Assembly (NCBI GenBank): GCA_965284365.1
Contig: OZ260079.1
Span: 186,001 to 250,000 of the forward strand
Source of the DNA: Phragmitibacter sp965284365
GTDB taxonomy: Bacteria; Verrucomicrobiota; Verrucomicrobiia; Verrucomicrobiales; Verrucomicrobiaceae
Length of the DNA: 64,000 nt
Reading direction: 5' to 3'
Both the position numbers and the translations under genes were made by a program. Positions 50,790-60,274 of this stretch are shown in pieces (position 1 is the stretch's first letter; each line of letters begins with the position of its first letter). Below the pieces are notes generated by a model that saw only the letters and a list, made by a program, of their open reading frames with translations, was not told where the DNA came from and searched no databases.

Positions 50790-52982
50790 TTAGGCCGTTT
50801 TCTTATAAATCACCACGCCCAGGGGCGGCACCGTCATCACGACGGAGAAACTCTGCCCCTGCCATGGCTGAGCCTGAGCTTCCATACCCAGGCCGTTGCC
50901 GCTGTTGCTACCGCCGTAGCAGGCCGCATCGGTGTTCATGATCTCTTGATAATGACCGCCTTCCGCGACGCCCATCCGGTAGCCCACGCGAGGCACGGGC
51001 GTGGCATTCACCACCACATAAACGGTTTCTTCGCCAGGCGCCGTGCGGGAATAGGCAAAGATGCTGTCTTGCCAAGCATTCGCATCCAGCCAGGAGAAGC
51101 CGCCCGGCTCATGGTCGCGCCGATGCAACGCCGGATGCGAGGTGTAAATCCGGTTCAAGTCCGAAACCGCCTTTTGCAGACCGCGATGTTCGTCCCCGAA
51201 GAGGACGCTCCAGTCCATCTCACGGTCATGGCTCCATTCGCGCCACTGGCCAATCTCGCCGCCCATGAAGAGCAGCTTCTTGCCGGGATGCGTCCACATC
51301 CAGCCATAGAGCATGCGGAGATTCGCGAATTGCTGCCAGCGATCGCCGGGCATTTTATCCAGAAGCGCGCCTTTCCCGTGCACGACTTCATCGTGGCTCA
51401 GCACGAGCATGAAGTTTTCGTCGTAAGCATAGAGCATGGAGAAGGTCGCCTCTCCATGGTGATACTTCCGGTGAATGGGCTCCTTCTCAATGTAACTAAG
51501 CGTGTCATTCATCCAGCCCATGTTCCACTTGAAGCCGAAACCCAGGCCACCAGCGGAGACGGGACGGGACACACCAGGCCAGGCGGTGCTTTCCTCGGCT
51601 ATGATAGTCACACCGGGATGTTGGGTATAGCAGAGCTGGTTCAACTCCTTCATGAAGGAGATTGCTTCCAGATTCTCACGGCCACCGTATTGATTCGGGA
51701 TCCACTGGCCATGCTCGCGGGAGTAATCCAGATAAAGCATGGAGGCCACGGCATCCACGCGGATGCCATCGATGTGGTAATGCTCCAGCCAGAAGAGGGC
51801 ATTGGCGATGAGGAAATTCCGGACCTCATTGCGGCCGAAGTTAAAGATGAGCGTGCCCCAGTCCATGTGCTCGCCCTGACGAGGGTCCGCATGCTCATAG
51901 AGCGCGGTGCCGTCAAACTTCGCGAGACCATGCGCGTCCTTCGGGAAGTGGGCAGGCACCCAGTCCACAATGATGCCGATACCCGCCTGATGGCAGCGAT
52001 CCACAAAGGAGCGGAATTCATCCGGGTTCCCATAGCGCGAAGTCGGCGCATAATAGCCGCTCACCTGATAACCCCAGGAGCCATCAAAGGGATACTCACT
52101 CACTGGCATGAGCTCGATGTGCGTGAAGCCAAGCTGCTGCACATACGGAATGAGCTGATCCGCGATTTCGCTGTAGGTGAGGAACCGGCCACCGCCACCG
52201 CGCTTCCATGAGCCCAGGTGCACTTCATACACGCTCATGGGCGACTTGTAATAGTCCTTGTTCTTGCGCGCTTCCATCCACTCATTATCCGCCCAGCGGT
52301 ATTGGTGGAAGTCCCATGTCAGGGATGCAGTCTGCGGACCGTTTTGCGCATAGAAGGCAAAGGGGTCGGACTTGTTGAAGAGACTCCCGTGACTGAAGAT
52401 CTCAAACTTGTAATGCATGTGGCTGCCGATCCCGGGAATGAAGAGCTCCCAGATGCCGCCTTCAACGCGCTTACGCATGGGGTGGACACGGCCATCCCAA
52501 CTGTTGAAATCACCGATCACTGAGACCCGCTCTGCATTGGGCGCCCAGACGGCAAACTGAGTGCCGTCCACGCCATTCATCGTCTTTCGGTGCGCGCCTA
52601 GAATGTCATAAAGGCGGTAGTGCCGTCCCTCGCAGAAGTAATGCATGTCCTGCTCGCCCAGGCAGAGACCGAAAGCATAGGCATCATGCTTGCGAATGGT
52701 CTTCCCGTCTGTGTTCTGCCAGACGAGTTCGTAGAGCTTTCCCCAGGTATGGCCGGGCATCTTCACCTCAAAGAGGCCATTCGCATCCACGAGGTCACCC
52801 GTAAAGACCTCACCGCTGTCCTTGATCTCCACATTCAGGGAGTGCGCCCGCGGCAGAAGAGCCCGCACGACCACCCCGCCGTCCGCTGTCTGATGCGGCC
52901 CAAGATAGGAAAACGGGTCCGGATGCCGCGCTTCCAGGATGCGGCTGGCATTGTCGTCGAGGGTGGGTGTAGCGATGGACAT
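50790..52982 (-). CDS. glgB: 1,4-alpha-glucan branching enzyme
   Basis: A 730-residue GH13 enzyme that makes alpha-1,6 branches in glycogen. It has both N-terminal carbohydrate-binding domains (RHPDPFSYLGPHQTADGGVV) and a CBM48 (GTQFAVWAPNAERVSVIGDF). The catalytic barrel contains GIIVDWVPAHFPKDAHGLAK, the nucleophile region HIDGIRVDAVASML (Asp), the acid/base region TIIAEESTAWPGV (Glu) and LSHDEVVHGKG. Length is normal for the family. The start is 10 bases after the stop of the GT4 glycosyltransferase gene, so these two form a glycogen-related operon. Confidence 0.95.
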   Translation of the reverse strand: MSIATPTLDDNASRILEARHPDPFSYLGPHQTADGGVVVRALLPRAHSLNVEIKDSGEVFTGDLVDANGLFEVKMPGHTWGKLYELVWQNTDGKTIRKHDAYAFGLCLGEQDMHYFCEGRHYRLYDILGAHRKTMNGVDGTQFAVWAPNAERVSVIGDFNSWDGRVHPMRKRVEGGIWELFIPGIGSHMHYKFEIFSHGSLFNKSDPFAFYAQNGPQTASLTWDFHQYRWADNEWMEARKNKDYYKSPMSVYEVHLGSWKRGGGGRFLTYSEIADQLIPYVQQLGFTHIELMPVSEYPFDGSWGYQVSGYYAPTSRYGNPDEFRSFVDRCHQAGIGIIVDWVPAHFPKDAHGLAKFDGTALYEHADPRQGEHMDWGTLIFNFGRNEVRNFLIANALFWLEHYHIDGIRVDAVASMLYLDYSREHGQWIPNQYGGRENLEAISFMKELNQLCYTQHPGVTIIAEESTAWPGVSRPVSAGGLGFGFKWNMGWMNDTLSYIEKEPIHRKYHHGEATFSMLYAYDENFMLVLSHDEVVHGKGALLDKMPGDRWQQFANLRMLYGWMWTHPGKKLLFMGGEIGQWREWSHDREMDWSVLFGDEHRGLQKAVSDLNRIYTSHPALHRRDHEPGGFSWLDANAWQDSIFAYSRTAPGEETVYVVVNATPVPRVGYRMGVAEGGHYQEIMNTDAACYGGSNSGNGLGMEAQAQPWQGQSFSVVMTVPPLGVVIYKKTA

Positions 52983-52992
52983 AAAAAGACTT

Positions 52993-54081
52993 CTAACGTT
53001 CGTTCAAGAGCGGCTCAAGGTAATAGTCATACACGTGATCCCAAGAGAATCGGGCGATGAGGGCTCTCCGCCGCTGACTAGATTCATCTTTTTTCACCAG
53101 CGCCACTGCCTGCTTGGCAATTGCGTCCGGTTTTGACGTCAGGGGAAAGAACTCCGCACACTCTTCCGCCACCTCCCGGTGCGCGGGAATATCCGAGCAC
53201 AAGACCGGTAGCCGATGCATCACGGCCTCCAGGAGTGGAAGGCCGAAGCCCTCCGCTTTGCTCGGAAAAAAGAGCAGATCGGACAGGGAATAAACCGCAC
53301 GGATGTCTTCAGCGCTGGGCTGGAAATGGTCCGCGAGAAAGATGGCCTGCCCCTCCAAACCATGGCGCGCTACCAACGACCGCAAACCTGCGGCGTAATC
53401 GGCCGATTCTGGACGATGCGGATCGGTTGCACCGGAAAGGAGCAGGGCCGCATTCTTTTTCTGGCGCTTCAACGCCGAGAGAATCTCAATGCTCAACTCC
53501 ACATTCTTCCGCGCGAGAAGCCGGGCTGGATGGAAGAGCACCATGTCCCGCTGAAAGAGCTGATACTTCCCGGAAAGCGCCGTAACCTTGGGTGTTAATC
53601 CCAGTGCCGCCGCCACCTCCACGCCATTGGGCACGACTTTGCAGGCATTCTTCTTCAGCCCCATCGTGCTGCAAAACAGCTCCCGGCGGGTTTCCGACAC
53701 CGCTACATGACGCGCTTTGATCTTGAGCGACTTGAACCACTCCGGCGTGACATCCACGTCGTGAACCCAATTCACAAAACGAGTCTTGTCCATCTCATGG
53801 CTCAGTTCGGCTAGCGTCTCCGAGCCTGGCTGATTGAAGGGCATGGTAAACATGTTGTGCACCCAGACCGCGTCACAGCCATCCAGAGCGGAGCGCACCC
53901 GTTTGATGTAAAAGTTCGGCGCATACTCCATGCGGGCCCCGGCGACCTTCGCCCCTTTTGTTTCACACACCACCACGACCTCATGCCCTCGAGCCGCAAG
54001 AATGGCTGCCTGCTGTTCAATGATGCGCTCTACCCCGCCAACAACGGGCGGGGAACTGTAATGGACGAGTGCTATGCGCAT
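52993..54081 (-). CDS. GT4-family glycosyltransferase
   Basis: A 362-residue glycosyltransferase of the GT-B, GT4 type. The N-terminal Rossmann half opens MRIALVHYSSPPVVGGVERI, with the glycine loop of the acceptor side. The C-terminal half has the donor-binding motif LLFFPSKAEGFGLPLLEAVM (E-x7-E) and VLCSDIPAHREVA. It is immediately upstream of glgB with a 10-base gap, so a role in glycogen or another alpha-glucan is plausible, though many GT4 enzymes make surface sugars. The ATG at 54081 is preferred to an upstream in-frame Met at 54102 because it directly opens the Rossmann strand. Confidence 0.8.
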   Translation of the reverse strand: MRIALVHYSSPPVVGGVERIIEQQAAILAARGHEVVVVCETKGAKVAGARMEYAPNFYIKRVRSALDGCDAVWVHNMFTMPFNQPGSETLAELSHEMDKTRFVNWVHDVDVTPEWFKSLKIKARHVAVSETRRELFCSTMGLKKNACKVVPNGVEVAAALGLTPKVTALSGKYQLFQRDMVLFHPARLLARKNVELSIEILSALKRQKKNAALLLSGATDPHRPESADYAAGLRSLVARHGLEGQAIFLADHFQPSAEDIRAVYSLSDLLFFPSKAEGFGLPLLEAVMHRLPVLCSDIPAHREVAEECAEFFPLTSKPDAIAKQAVALVKKDESSQRRRALIARFSWDHVYDYYLEPLLNER

Positions 54082-54179
54082 CGGACGGATCAACAAAAAC
54101 AAAAACAGGCGTATGGTTCTAAAAATGAGAGACTAGGACGAACCAGCCGTAATGCGCAAGGAATTGTGAAAGAATTGGT

Positions 54180-54206
54180 GGGGGGGGTTGCGTCCGGGGG
54201 GCGGGG
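54180..54206 (+). other. G-rich tract with quadruplex potential
   Basis: G-runs of 8, 6 and 4 bases are separated by short spacers. The first run can split in two, giving four runs of at least three G. It lies in the 191-base gap upstream of the GT4 gene. Confidence 0.3.
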
Positions 54207-54272
54207 ATCGGAAACTCGGCCACAAGGAAGACGTCAGTCTCCGCGATGAAGAAGACGATCCTTCCCTCCAGA

Positions 54273-54674
54273 TTAAAACCAAAGCTCATCGTGCCCTAGA
54301 TCTCGGCCGGACGAGCGGCCAGGCGAGCCTGTGCTGAAATACTCAAGGCACACCGTCTGCTCGTGCCCGCCTGCGATAGAAATGTAGACCGCATCCCGGT
54401 TCACAAATACATAAATTGGTTCAATGGATTTAATGACGGATCCCCATTTGGATTCGGGGATGGCTTCATTGGGCGAGAATGAAGGAGCCGCTGCGACGAG
54501 GGCGCGGCATTCATCGAACAAGGCTTGAGGGGAATGCGTGGCTACGGATTCAGCACGGTCCAGGCGCGCCTTCAAGTTCGCGGAAACCAGAAACGCCCAT
54601 ACACAGAAGGTGACGACGACGCTAAGAGCAATCGCAAGAGAAGTGAACAAGACCCATTTGAGGAAAATTCGCAT
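54273..54674 (-). CDS. Small membrane-anchored hypothetical protein
   Basis: A 133-residue protein with one N-terminal helix (WVLFTSLAIALSVVVTFCVW) and a soluble part of about 100 residues (KWGSVIKSIEPIYVFVNRDA near the middle) ending GRDLGHDELWF. Family not recognised. It stands alone between the GT4 gene and the transposase element. Confidence 0.5.
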   Translation of the reverse strand: MRIFLKWVLFTSLAIALSVVVTFCVWAFLVSANLKARLDRAESVATHSPQALFDECRALVAAAPSFSPNEAIPESKWGSVIKSIEPIYVFVNRDAVYISIAGGHEQTVCLEYFSTGSPGRSSGRDLGHDELWF

Positions 54675-54748
54675 CGGGGCGCTAGATGTTGGTTTGGCTG
54701 GAGAGCTTAAGTATGGAAGGATAAAGTATCAAGCGCACCTCCGTTCCG

Positions 54749-54811
54749 CCCCGTCGGAGCAAGCTCCTCCAACCACAAAGCGGCGGCGAGCCGCACGCAC
54801 TCCAGACTGCG
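54749..54811. repeat. Left 63-bp inverted repeat of the REP/transposase unit
   Basis: Perfect reverse complement of 55440-55502. It includes the palindrome GGAGCAAGCTCC at 54756-54767 and a GCGGC/GCCGC stem. Confidence 0.85.
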
Positions 54812-54817
54812 GCTTGG

Positions 54818-55357
54818 TCAGAAGTCGTCCTTCACCTTTATCAACTCAGTCTGCGTGCCGTAGATGATGTTTTCGAAAGCTTTGGTGGCGTTTTTTTCGA
54901 ACCAAGAGGCGCTGCACCATGGGTATTGAGAGGCAACTGCGGCAACCTTATGCTTTACTGCATTCTGGTGCACGTAGTTAAGCCGTGCATAGTAGCTCTC
55001 TTCGATGGTCAGATGGGTCTCCCAGTAATTATGCCACACTTTCCTCCCATTTGAGTTATCCAGTTTGTTCAACCATCGAGCGGATCGGCTATGCAGTTCA
55101 CGAAGGAAGGTGGAAAGGCTGCCCGAGGCACCCTCAGGAGACAACGCAACAAAGTGGTAGTGATTTGGAAAAATTGCCCAAGCCTGGAGTCTCCACTCGT
55201 GCTTGGCTGCGTATTTCAGCAGGCCGTCGCAAAGTGCATTCAACCTTTCCGAGCTGTGAAACAATGGTTCCTTCTGATATGTGCCTGCCGTGACGATAAA
55301 GGCCCCGCTTTGCGTCAATCGATGCTCCGGAGCATGAGGCCAGTATTTCTGAGGCAT
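54818..55357 (-). CDS. REP-associated tyrosine transposase (RAYT, Y1 family)
   Basis: A 179-residue Y1/HUH transposase. The metal-binding His pair is in FPNHYHFVAL (NHYH, the HUH motif), and the nucleophile Tyr is expected in YYARLNYVHQNAVKH, typical of RAYTs. The length is normal for the family (150-190). RAYTs are single-copy, move short REP sequences, and are usually not autonomous insertion sequences. The ATG at 55357 is preferred; another Met 7 codons upstream at 55378 is possible. The two repeats lie within 7 bases of the stop and about 80 bases before the start. Confidence 0.85.
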   Translation of the reverse strand: MPQKYWPHAPEHRLTQSGAFIVTAGTYQKEPLFHSSERLNALCDGLLKYAAKHEWRLQAWAIFPNHYHFVALSPEGASGSLSTFLRELHSRSARWLNKLDNSNGRKVWHNYWETHLTIEESYYARLNYVHQNAVKHKVAAVASQYPWCSASWFEKNATKAFENIIYGTQTELIKVKDDF

Positions 55358-55439
55358 CCTATAACAATGGTTACACAACCATCTTGTTCAAGCTTGGAAA
55401 AAGCAGTCTTCTTTCTCTAACAGACTCCATACGGCTCCT

Positions 55440-55502
55440 CGCAGTCTGGAGTGCGTGCGGCTCGCCGCCGCTTTGTGGTTGGAGGAGCTTGCTCCGACGG
55501 GG
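55440..55502. repeat. Right 63-bp inverted repeat of the REP/transposase unit
   Basis: Perfect reverse complement of 54749-54811. A 20-base part (55480-55499) is also found at 27517-27536, showing that related REPs are dispersed. Confidence 0.85.
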
Positions 55503-55546
55503 AGGCTCATGACCGAACCTCCCCACGACGCAAACTCACCCCCTCA

Positions 55547-58123
55547 CTAGGAAGCCACAATATTCACCAGCTTCCCAGGCACAACGATGATCTTCCGCAC
55601 CGTCAGTCCCTGCAGAAACTCCTGAGCCTTCGGCAACTTCACGGCCAGCGCTTCGATCTCTGCCTGAGGCAGATCCTTCGAGGCCCGCAGGTTATCGCGC
55701 TTCTTCCCATTCACCTGCACAACGATATCCACTTCGTCCTCAATCAAAGCCGCTTCGTCATACGTAGGCCACACGTCATGCGCCAATATCCCAGCCTTCT
55801 TCAGTCTCGGGAACGCCGCACCAATTCTCTCCGCCAGTTCTTCCGTCAAATGCGGCGCAAAAGGATTCAGCACCAGCAGCAACGTCATCACGCCCTCAGC
55901 CGACCGCACTTCATTTTGAGTGAAAGCGTTTGTCAGGACCATCATCTGGGCAATCGCGGTATTGAAGCTCAGCTTCTCAATGTCCTCACCGACCTTCTTG
56001 ATCGTCTCATGCAAGACCTTGTTGGTCTTCTTGTCCACAGGCACATCCTGAAGCTGCTGTGACAGACTCCACTCCCCTGCCTGATTGGTCTCCAGCACCA
56101 GACGCCATACGCGGGCCAGGAAGCGATACACACCTTCCACTCCTTTCATGCTCCAGGGCTTTACCTGTTCCAACGGTCCCATGAACATCTCATACAGGCG
56201 CAGTGAGTCCGCGCCGTATTCCTCGATCACATCATCGGGGTTCACGACATTGCCAAAAGACTTGGACATCTTGCGGCTGTCTTCGCCGAGGATCAGTCCC
56301 TGATTCACCAACCGCTGAAACGGCTCCGGTGTGGTCAGGTAACCCAGATCAAAGAGCACCTTGTGCCAGAAGCGCGCATACAACAAATGCAGCACCGCGT
56401 GCTCGGTCCCGCCCACATACAGATCCACGCCACCGGGCTTGCCGCCGGAGCCCATCCAATATGCTTCCGCTTCCTTTGAGATAAATCGGTCCGCGTTCTT
56501 CGGATCGCAATAACGCAGGTAATACCAGCACGAGCCCGCCCATTGCGGCATCGTGTTCAGTTCACGCGTCGCCTTATCGGAATATCGCACCCAATCCTTG
56601 GCTTTGCTAAGTGGTGGCTCCGGCGTGCCGGTCGGTTTGAAGTCTTCCAGATCAGGTGGCAGCACAGGCAAATCGCCCTCAGGCACGGCCTGATGATGGC
56701 CATCTTCCCAAACAATCGGAAACGGCTCGCCCCAATAACGCTGACGGCTGAAGAGCCAGTCACGCAGCTTGAAATTCACCTTCCCCTGACCCACGCCATT
56801 GTCACCCAGCCAGGTGATGATCTTTTGCTTGGCCGTAGACGTGGTGAGACCATCCAGGAAGCCGGAGTTCATGGCCGTGCCATCTTCCGTATAGCCCTGC
56901 CAGTCCTTGCCTTCTGGCGGCTGCACCACCTGGACGATGGGCAACCCGAACTTGGTCGCGAATTCAAAGTCGCGTTCATCATGCCCCGGCACCGCCATGA
57001 TCGCTCCCGTGCCATAAGTGATCAGCACATAGTCGGCGATCCAGATCGGAATTTCCTCTCCGTTCACGGGATTGATGGCGTAGCCGCCCGTGAAGACGCC
57101 GGTCTTATCCTTGGCCAATTCCGTGCGCTCAAGATCAGACTTGCTGGAGACCTGATGACGATACTCTTCCACCGCTTCCTTTTGAGAAGGCGTGGTGATC
57201 TCATCAACCAACGGATGCTCCGGCGCGAGCACCATATAGGTGGCGCCGAAAAGCGTGTCCGGCCGCGTCGTGAAGACCTGAATCTTGTGATCGCCTTTGG
57301 CCAGGCCAAACTGCACCTCCGCGCCATCGCTCCGGCCAATCCAGTTCCGCTGCAGAAGCCTGATACCTTCCGGCCAATCCAGAGTATCCAGGTCATCAAT
57401 CAGGCGTTGGGCAAATTGGGTGATGCGCAGCATCCATTGGCGCATGGGACGGCGCTCGACAGGGAATCCGCCGACTTCGCTTTTGCCATCGACCACTTCT
57501 TCGTTGGACAAGACTGTGCCCAGACCCGGACACCAGTTCACGGGCGCCTCACTGACGAAAGCCAGACGGCGTGCATCGATCTGCTCGCGCGTCAGATTTT
57601 GTGACAGCAGTTCGCTGATGGGACGGGCCTGATTCGTGGCCGGGTCCACATAGCTGTTATAGAGCTGCAGGAAGATCCACTGTGTCCATTTGAAGTAACC
57701 CGGGTCGGTCGTATTGACCTCACGATCCCAGTCGTAGCCGAAGCCCAGCCGCTGCAATTGGCCGCGGAAGCTGTTCACATTATGCTCCGTGGTCTTGCGC
57801 GGATGCTGCCCCGTCTTGATCGCGTATTGCTCCGCAGGCAGGCCAAAGGCGTCCCACCCCATGGGATGCAGGACGTTGTAACCGCTCATCTTTTTGAACC
57901 GGCCAATGATATCCGTGGCCGTATAGCCCTCCGGGTGCCCCACATGCAGGCCCTGCCCACTGGGATAGGGGAACATGTCCAGCACGTAATACTTCGGCTT
58001 GCTCGCATCGAAACCCTCTTCACCGGGACCGAGCGTGCGAAACGCCTTAATTTCATCCCAAAGCTTCTGCCACTTGGGCTCGAAGGTATCAAAAGGGAAC
58101 TGTTTGCGGCGTTCGCTGCTCAT
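55547..58123 (-). CDS. leuS: Leucyl-tRNA synthetase
   Basis: An 858-residue class I aminoacyl-tRNA synthetase charging tRNA-Leu. The HIGH-type signature appears as HVGHPEGYTATD, after YVLDMFPYPSGQGL. The editing domain follows in the middle (GTGAIMAVPGHDERD, PVNGEEIPIWIADYVL). The KMSKS signature reads DSRKMSKSFGNV. The anticodon-binding and C-terminal domains are complete (VVQVNGKKRDNLRA near the end). It is of bacterial type and normal length. The ATG at 58123 gives the standard MSSERRKQFPFDTFEPKWQ opening; the frame extends upstream to 58177 without protein character. Confidence 0.97.
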   Translation of the reverse strand: MSSERRKQFPFDTFEPKWQKLWDEIKAFRTLGPGEEGFDASKPKYYVLDMFPYPSGQGLHVGHPEGYTATDIIGRFKKMSGYNVLHPMGWDAFGLPAEQYAIKTGQHPRKTTEHNVNSFRGQLQRLGFGYDWDREVNTTDPGYFKWTQWIFLQLYNSYVDPATNQARPISELLSQNLTREQIDARRLAFVSEAPVNWCPGLGTVLSNEEVVDGKSEVGGFPVERRPMRQWMLRITQFAQRLIDDLDTLDWPEGIRLLQRNWIGRSDGAEVQFGLAKGDHKIQVFTTRPDTLFGATYMVLAPEHPLVDEITTPSQKEAVEEYRHQVSSKSDLERTELAKDKTGVFTGGYAINPVNGEEIPIWIADYVLITYGTGAIMAVPGHDERDFEFATKFGLPIVQVVQPPEGKDWQGYTEDGTAMNSGFLDGLTTSTAKQKIITWLGDNGVGQGKVNFKLRDWLFSRQRYWGEPFPIVWEDGHHQAVPEGDLPVLPPDLEDFKPTGTPEPPLSKAKDWVRYSDKATRELNTMPQWAGSCWYYLRYCDPKNADRFISKEAEAYWMGSGGKPGGVDLYVGGTEHAVLHLLYARFWHKVLFDLGYLTTPEPFQRLVNQGLILGEDSRKMSKSFGNVVNPDDVIEEYGADSLRLYEMFMGPLEQVKPWSMKGVEGVYRFLARVWRLVLETNQAGEWSLSQQLQDVPVDKKTNKVLHETIKKVGEDIEKLSFNTAIAQMMVLTNAFTQNEVRSAEGVMTLLLVLNPFAPHLTEELAERIGAAFPRLKKAGILAHDVWPTYDEAALIEDEVDIVVQVNGKKRDNLRASKDLPQAEIEALAVKLPKAQEFLQGLTVRKIIVVPGKLVNIVAS

Positions 58124-58307
58124 AGGGATTTGGATGGAAAAGGCGCTGCGGAAAAAGGGGCGAACAGGAAAGCCCATCCCGGAGGCCTTCGCAACCGCAA
58201 GTGTGATGTCCCTCCGGAGCTAATCGCCGAGGCTGTCAGGAGCGGTTTTTCTTGGCATCCCACCTCTTTCGGGAGAAATGGGCAGCCCTCTTCGTATGCT
58301 CCAACCC

Positions 58308-60176
58308 ATGCGCCAAATCCTGAAAACATTCCTTGCCGCTTCATTTCTGAACCTGTGTTTAGGAATGTCCCTGCCCGGCGCCGTGGTGCGCGTGGAGGTC
58401 ACAAACCGCTCGGACCTGGGGAACACAGGCTATGAACAAATCGTCGGAAAACTGCATTTCGAGATCGACCCTGCCCTGCCTGGAAATGCGGTGATCGCCG
58501 ATGTCAAACTGGCACCGCTGAATGGCAGCGGAAAAGTCAGTTTCTCTTCAGATCTGCGCATCCTTAAACCAAAGGATTCAGCGAAAAGCAATGGCGCGGT
58601 CTGGGTCGAAATCCCCAATCGCGGTGGGAAAGCAGCCCTCGGCACATGGATCACCAAGCCTGGCTTTACCGTGCTGAACGTTGGCTGGGAGTTCGATCTG
58701 CCACCGCAACCGGACAAGCTGCGGCTCGAGGCACCAGCAGCACGGAATCCCGATGGCAGTGCGATTCGCGGAGTGGTGAGCGCGGTCTTCACCTTGGATA
58801 AGCCCACCGATGAATATGTCATCACCGACCTGGAGGTCTATCCGCCTGTCGATATTGATGGCCCCGACAGTCGGCTCATCATTCGCGATCGTGCCGCCAA
58901 TCCCGGAGGTAGCGAGGTGCCGCGCGGCGAGTGGACTCTAAACGGCAACCGGCTGCGGCTGAAGGGTGGGCTCAAGTTGGGGAAGGCCTACGAAATCTCG
59001 TATGTGGCAGAGGCACCGCCCGTCGCGGGATTAGGCTATGCGGCCATCCGCGATGCCGTGGCCTGGCTGCGGCACGCGCCCGACTCGCCCGTGGCCGTGA
59101 AGAGCGTCTATGCTTTCGGCTCGTCGCAGTGCGGAAGGTTTCTGCGGGACATGCTGTATTTGGGATTCAATACCGATGAAGTGGGGCGGCCTGTCTTTGA
59201 CGGGGTCATCTCCCACATCGCAGGCGCGGGTCGCCTGGTCTTGAATCAGCGCTGGTCTACCCCGCGCAGTCAGTCAGGATTCTATACTGCGTCTTATCCC
59301 TACGCCGATACCGCACAGAAGGATCCTGTAAGCGGCCATGCCGAGGGCATTCTGGAAAACGCCCGCATGAAACACACCCCGAAGCTTTTTTACATTAACA
59401 CCGCCGCAGAGTACTGGGGTGCAGGCCGCGTGGCAGCACTCACCCATACCGATCCGACGGGGACAAAAGACATCTCGTTCCCAGCAAATGTGCGGAGTTA
59501 TTTCTTCGCCAGCACGCAGCATGGTGCTGCCAGTTTTCCGCCTACTGCTTTGGTAGAAGGTGCCCCTCTCGCAAACCCGGTGAGCAGTGCTTCCGCGACT
59601 ACTGCCCTGCGGATGGCTCTCCATGAATGGGTCACCGAAGCGAAAGAGCCGCCCCCAAGTGTCCATCCAAAGTTCAGCGATGGCACCCTCGTGCCTGCCT
59701 CGGAAGTAAAATTCCCCAAAGTGCCTGGGATGGGATCACCACAAGCATTGACCGCGGGGAACCGCCTCCCCAATCCCCTGTGGCCGAATGGAGCCGGCGC
59801 CGGCACAGCACTGCCCCTCTTCGTCCCACAGGTGGACGCCGATGGCAATGATCTCGGAGGCATCCGCATGCCTGACGTGGCAGCGCCGTTGGGCACAGGC
59901 ACTGGTTGGGTCTTCCGGCCTGCATCGCTCGGCTCGCCCAATGAACTCGTGATGCTGCGCGGCGCATGGATTCCTTTTGCAAAAGATAAAGCGGTGAGAG
60001 AAGCCGCCCAGGATCCTCGGTTATCCCTGGAGGAAAGGTATTCGTCGAAGGAAGCCTACCTCGCAAAGGTCAAAGAAGCGTCCGAACAACTCGTGAAGCA
60101 ACGCTTCCTCACCGATGAAGACGTCGCCACACAGCTCAAACAGGCCGAACAACGCTGGGATTGGATGTTTCGCTGA
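58308..60176 (+). CDS. Secreted alpha/beta hydrolase domain protein (PF20091-type)
   Basis: A 622-residue exported protein. The signal peptide (LKTFLAASFLNLCLGMSLPG) is followed by a long beta-rich N-terminal region (RVEVTNRSDLGNTGYEQIVG; VWVEIPNRGGKA). The hydrolase half has a nucleophile elbow FGSSQCGRFLRDML that matches the 'GfSqsGrflR' motif of this family. Later landmarks are FYINTAAEYWGAGRV and PRLSLEERYSSKEAYLAKVK. Start placed at the Met at 58308 that opens the signal peptide; 58278 is an alternative. The substrate is unknown. It is divergent from leuS with a 184-base gap. Confidence 0.8.
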   Translation: MRQILKTFLAASFLNLCLGMSLPGAVVRVEVTNRSDLGNTGYEQIVGKLHFEIDPALPGNAVIADVKLAPLNGSGKVSFSSDLRILKPKDSAKSNGAVWVEIPNRGGKAALGTWITKPGFTVLNVGWEFDLPPQPDKLRLEAPAARNPDGSAIRGVVSAVFTLDKPTDEYVITDLEVYPPVDIDGPDSRLIIRDRAANPGGSEVPRGEWTLNGNRLRLKGGLKLGKAYEISYVAEAPPVAGLGYAAIRDAVAWLRHAPDSPVAVKSVYAFGSSQCGRFLRDMLYLGFNTDEVGRPVFDGVISHIAGAGRLVLNQRWSTPRSQSGFYTASYPYADTAQKDPVSGHAEGILENARMKHTPKLFYINTAAEYWGAGRVAALTHTDPTGTKDISFPANVRSYFFASTQHGAASFPPTALVEGAPLANPVSSASATTALRMALHEWVTEAKEPPPSVHPKFSDGTLVPASEVKFPKVPGMGSPQALTAGNRLPNPLWPNGAGAGTALPLFVPQVDADGNDLGGIRMPDVAAPLGTGTGWVFRPASLGSPNELVMLRGAWIPFAKDKAVREAAQDPRLSLEERYSSKEAYLAKVKEASEQLVKQRFLTDEDVATQLKQAEQRWDWMFR

Positions 60177-60274
60177 GGGCGGCGCTTTCGCTGAGCGGAC
60201 AAAACATCTTTGCCAATTCCTCCGGTCAGGGCTACGCACTCCCCAACACAACGCCCCTTCCCTGAACGACATCC

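Larger units (their letters stand above)
54749..55502. mobile_element. REP-associated transposase unit bounded by perfect inverted repeats
   Basis: A 754-bp unit: a single Y1 transposase gene bounded by two 63-bp sequences in opposite orientation, 54749-54811 and 55440-55502, identical without a mismatch. Each end can fold into a compact hairpin (for example GGAGC-AA-GCTCC). The left repeat stops 7 bases before the transposase stop codon. This is the typical RAYT plus inverted REP design. Confidence 0.85.

Noticed and set aside
50946..52211. Plus-strand frame of 421 codons over glgB
   Set aside because: Shadow of a certain glgB gene with intact catalytic motifs on the minus strand.
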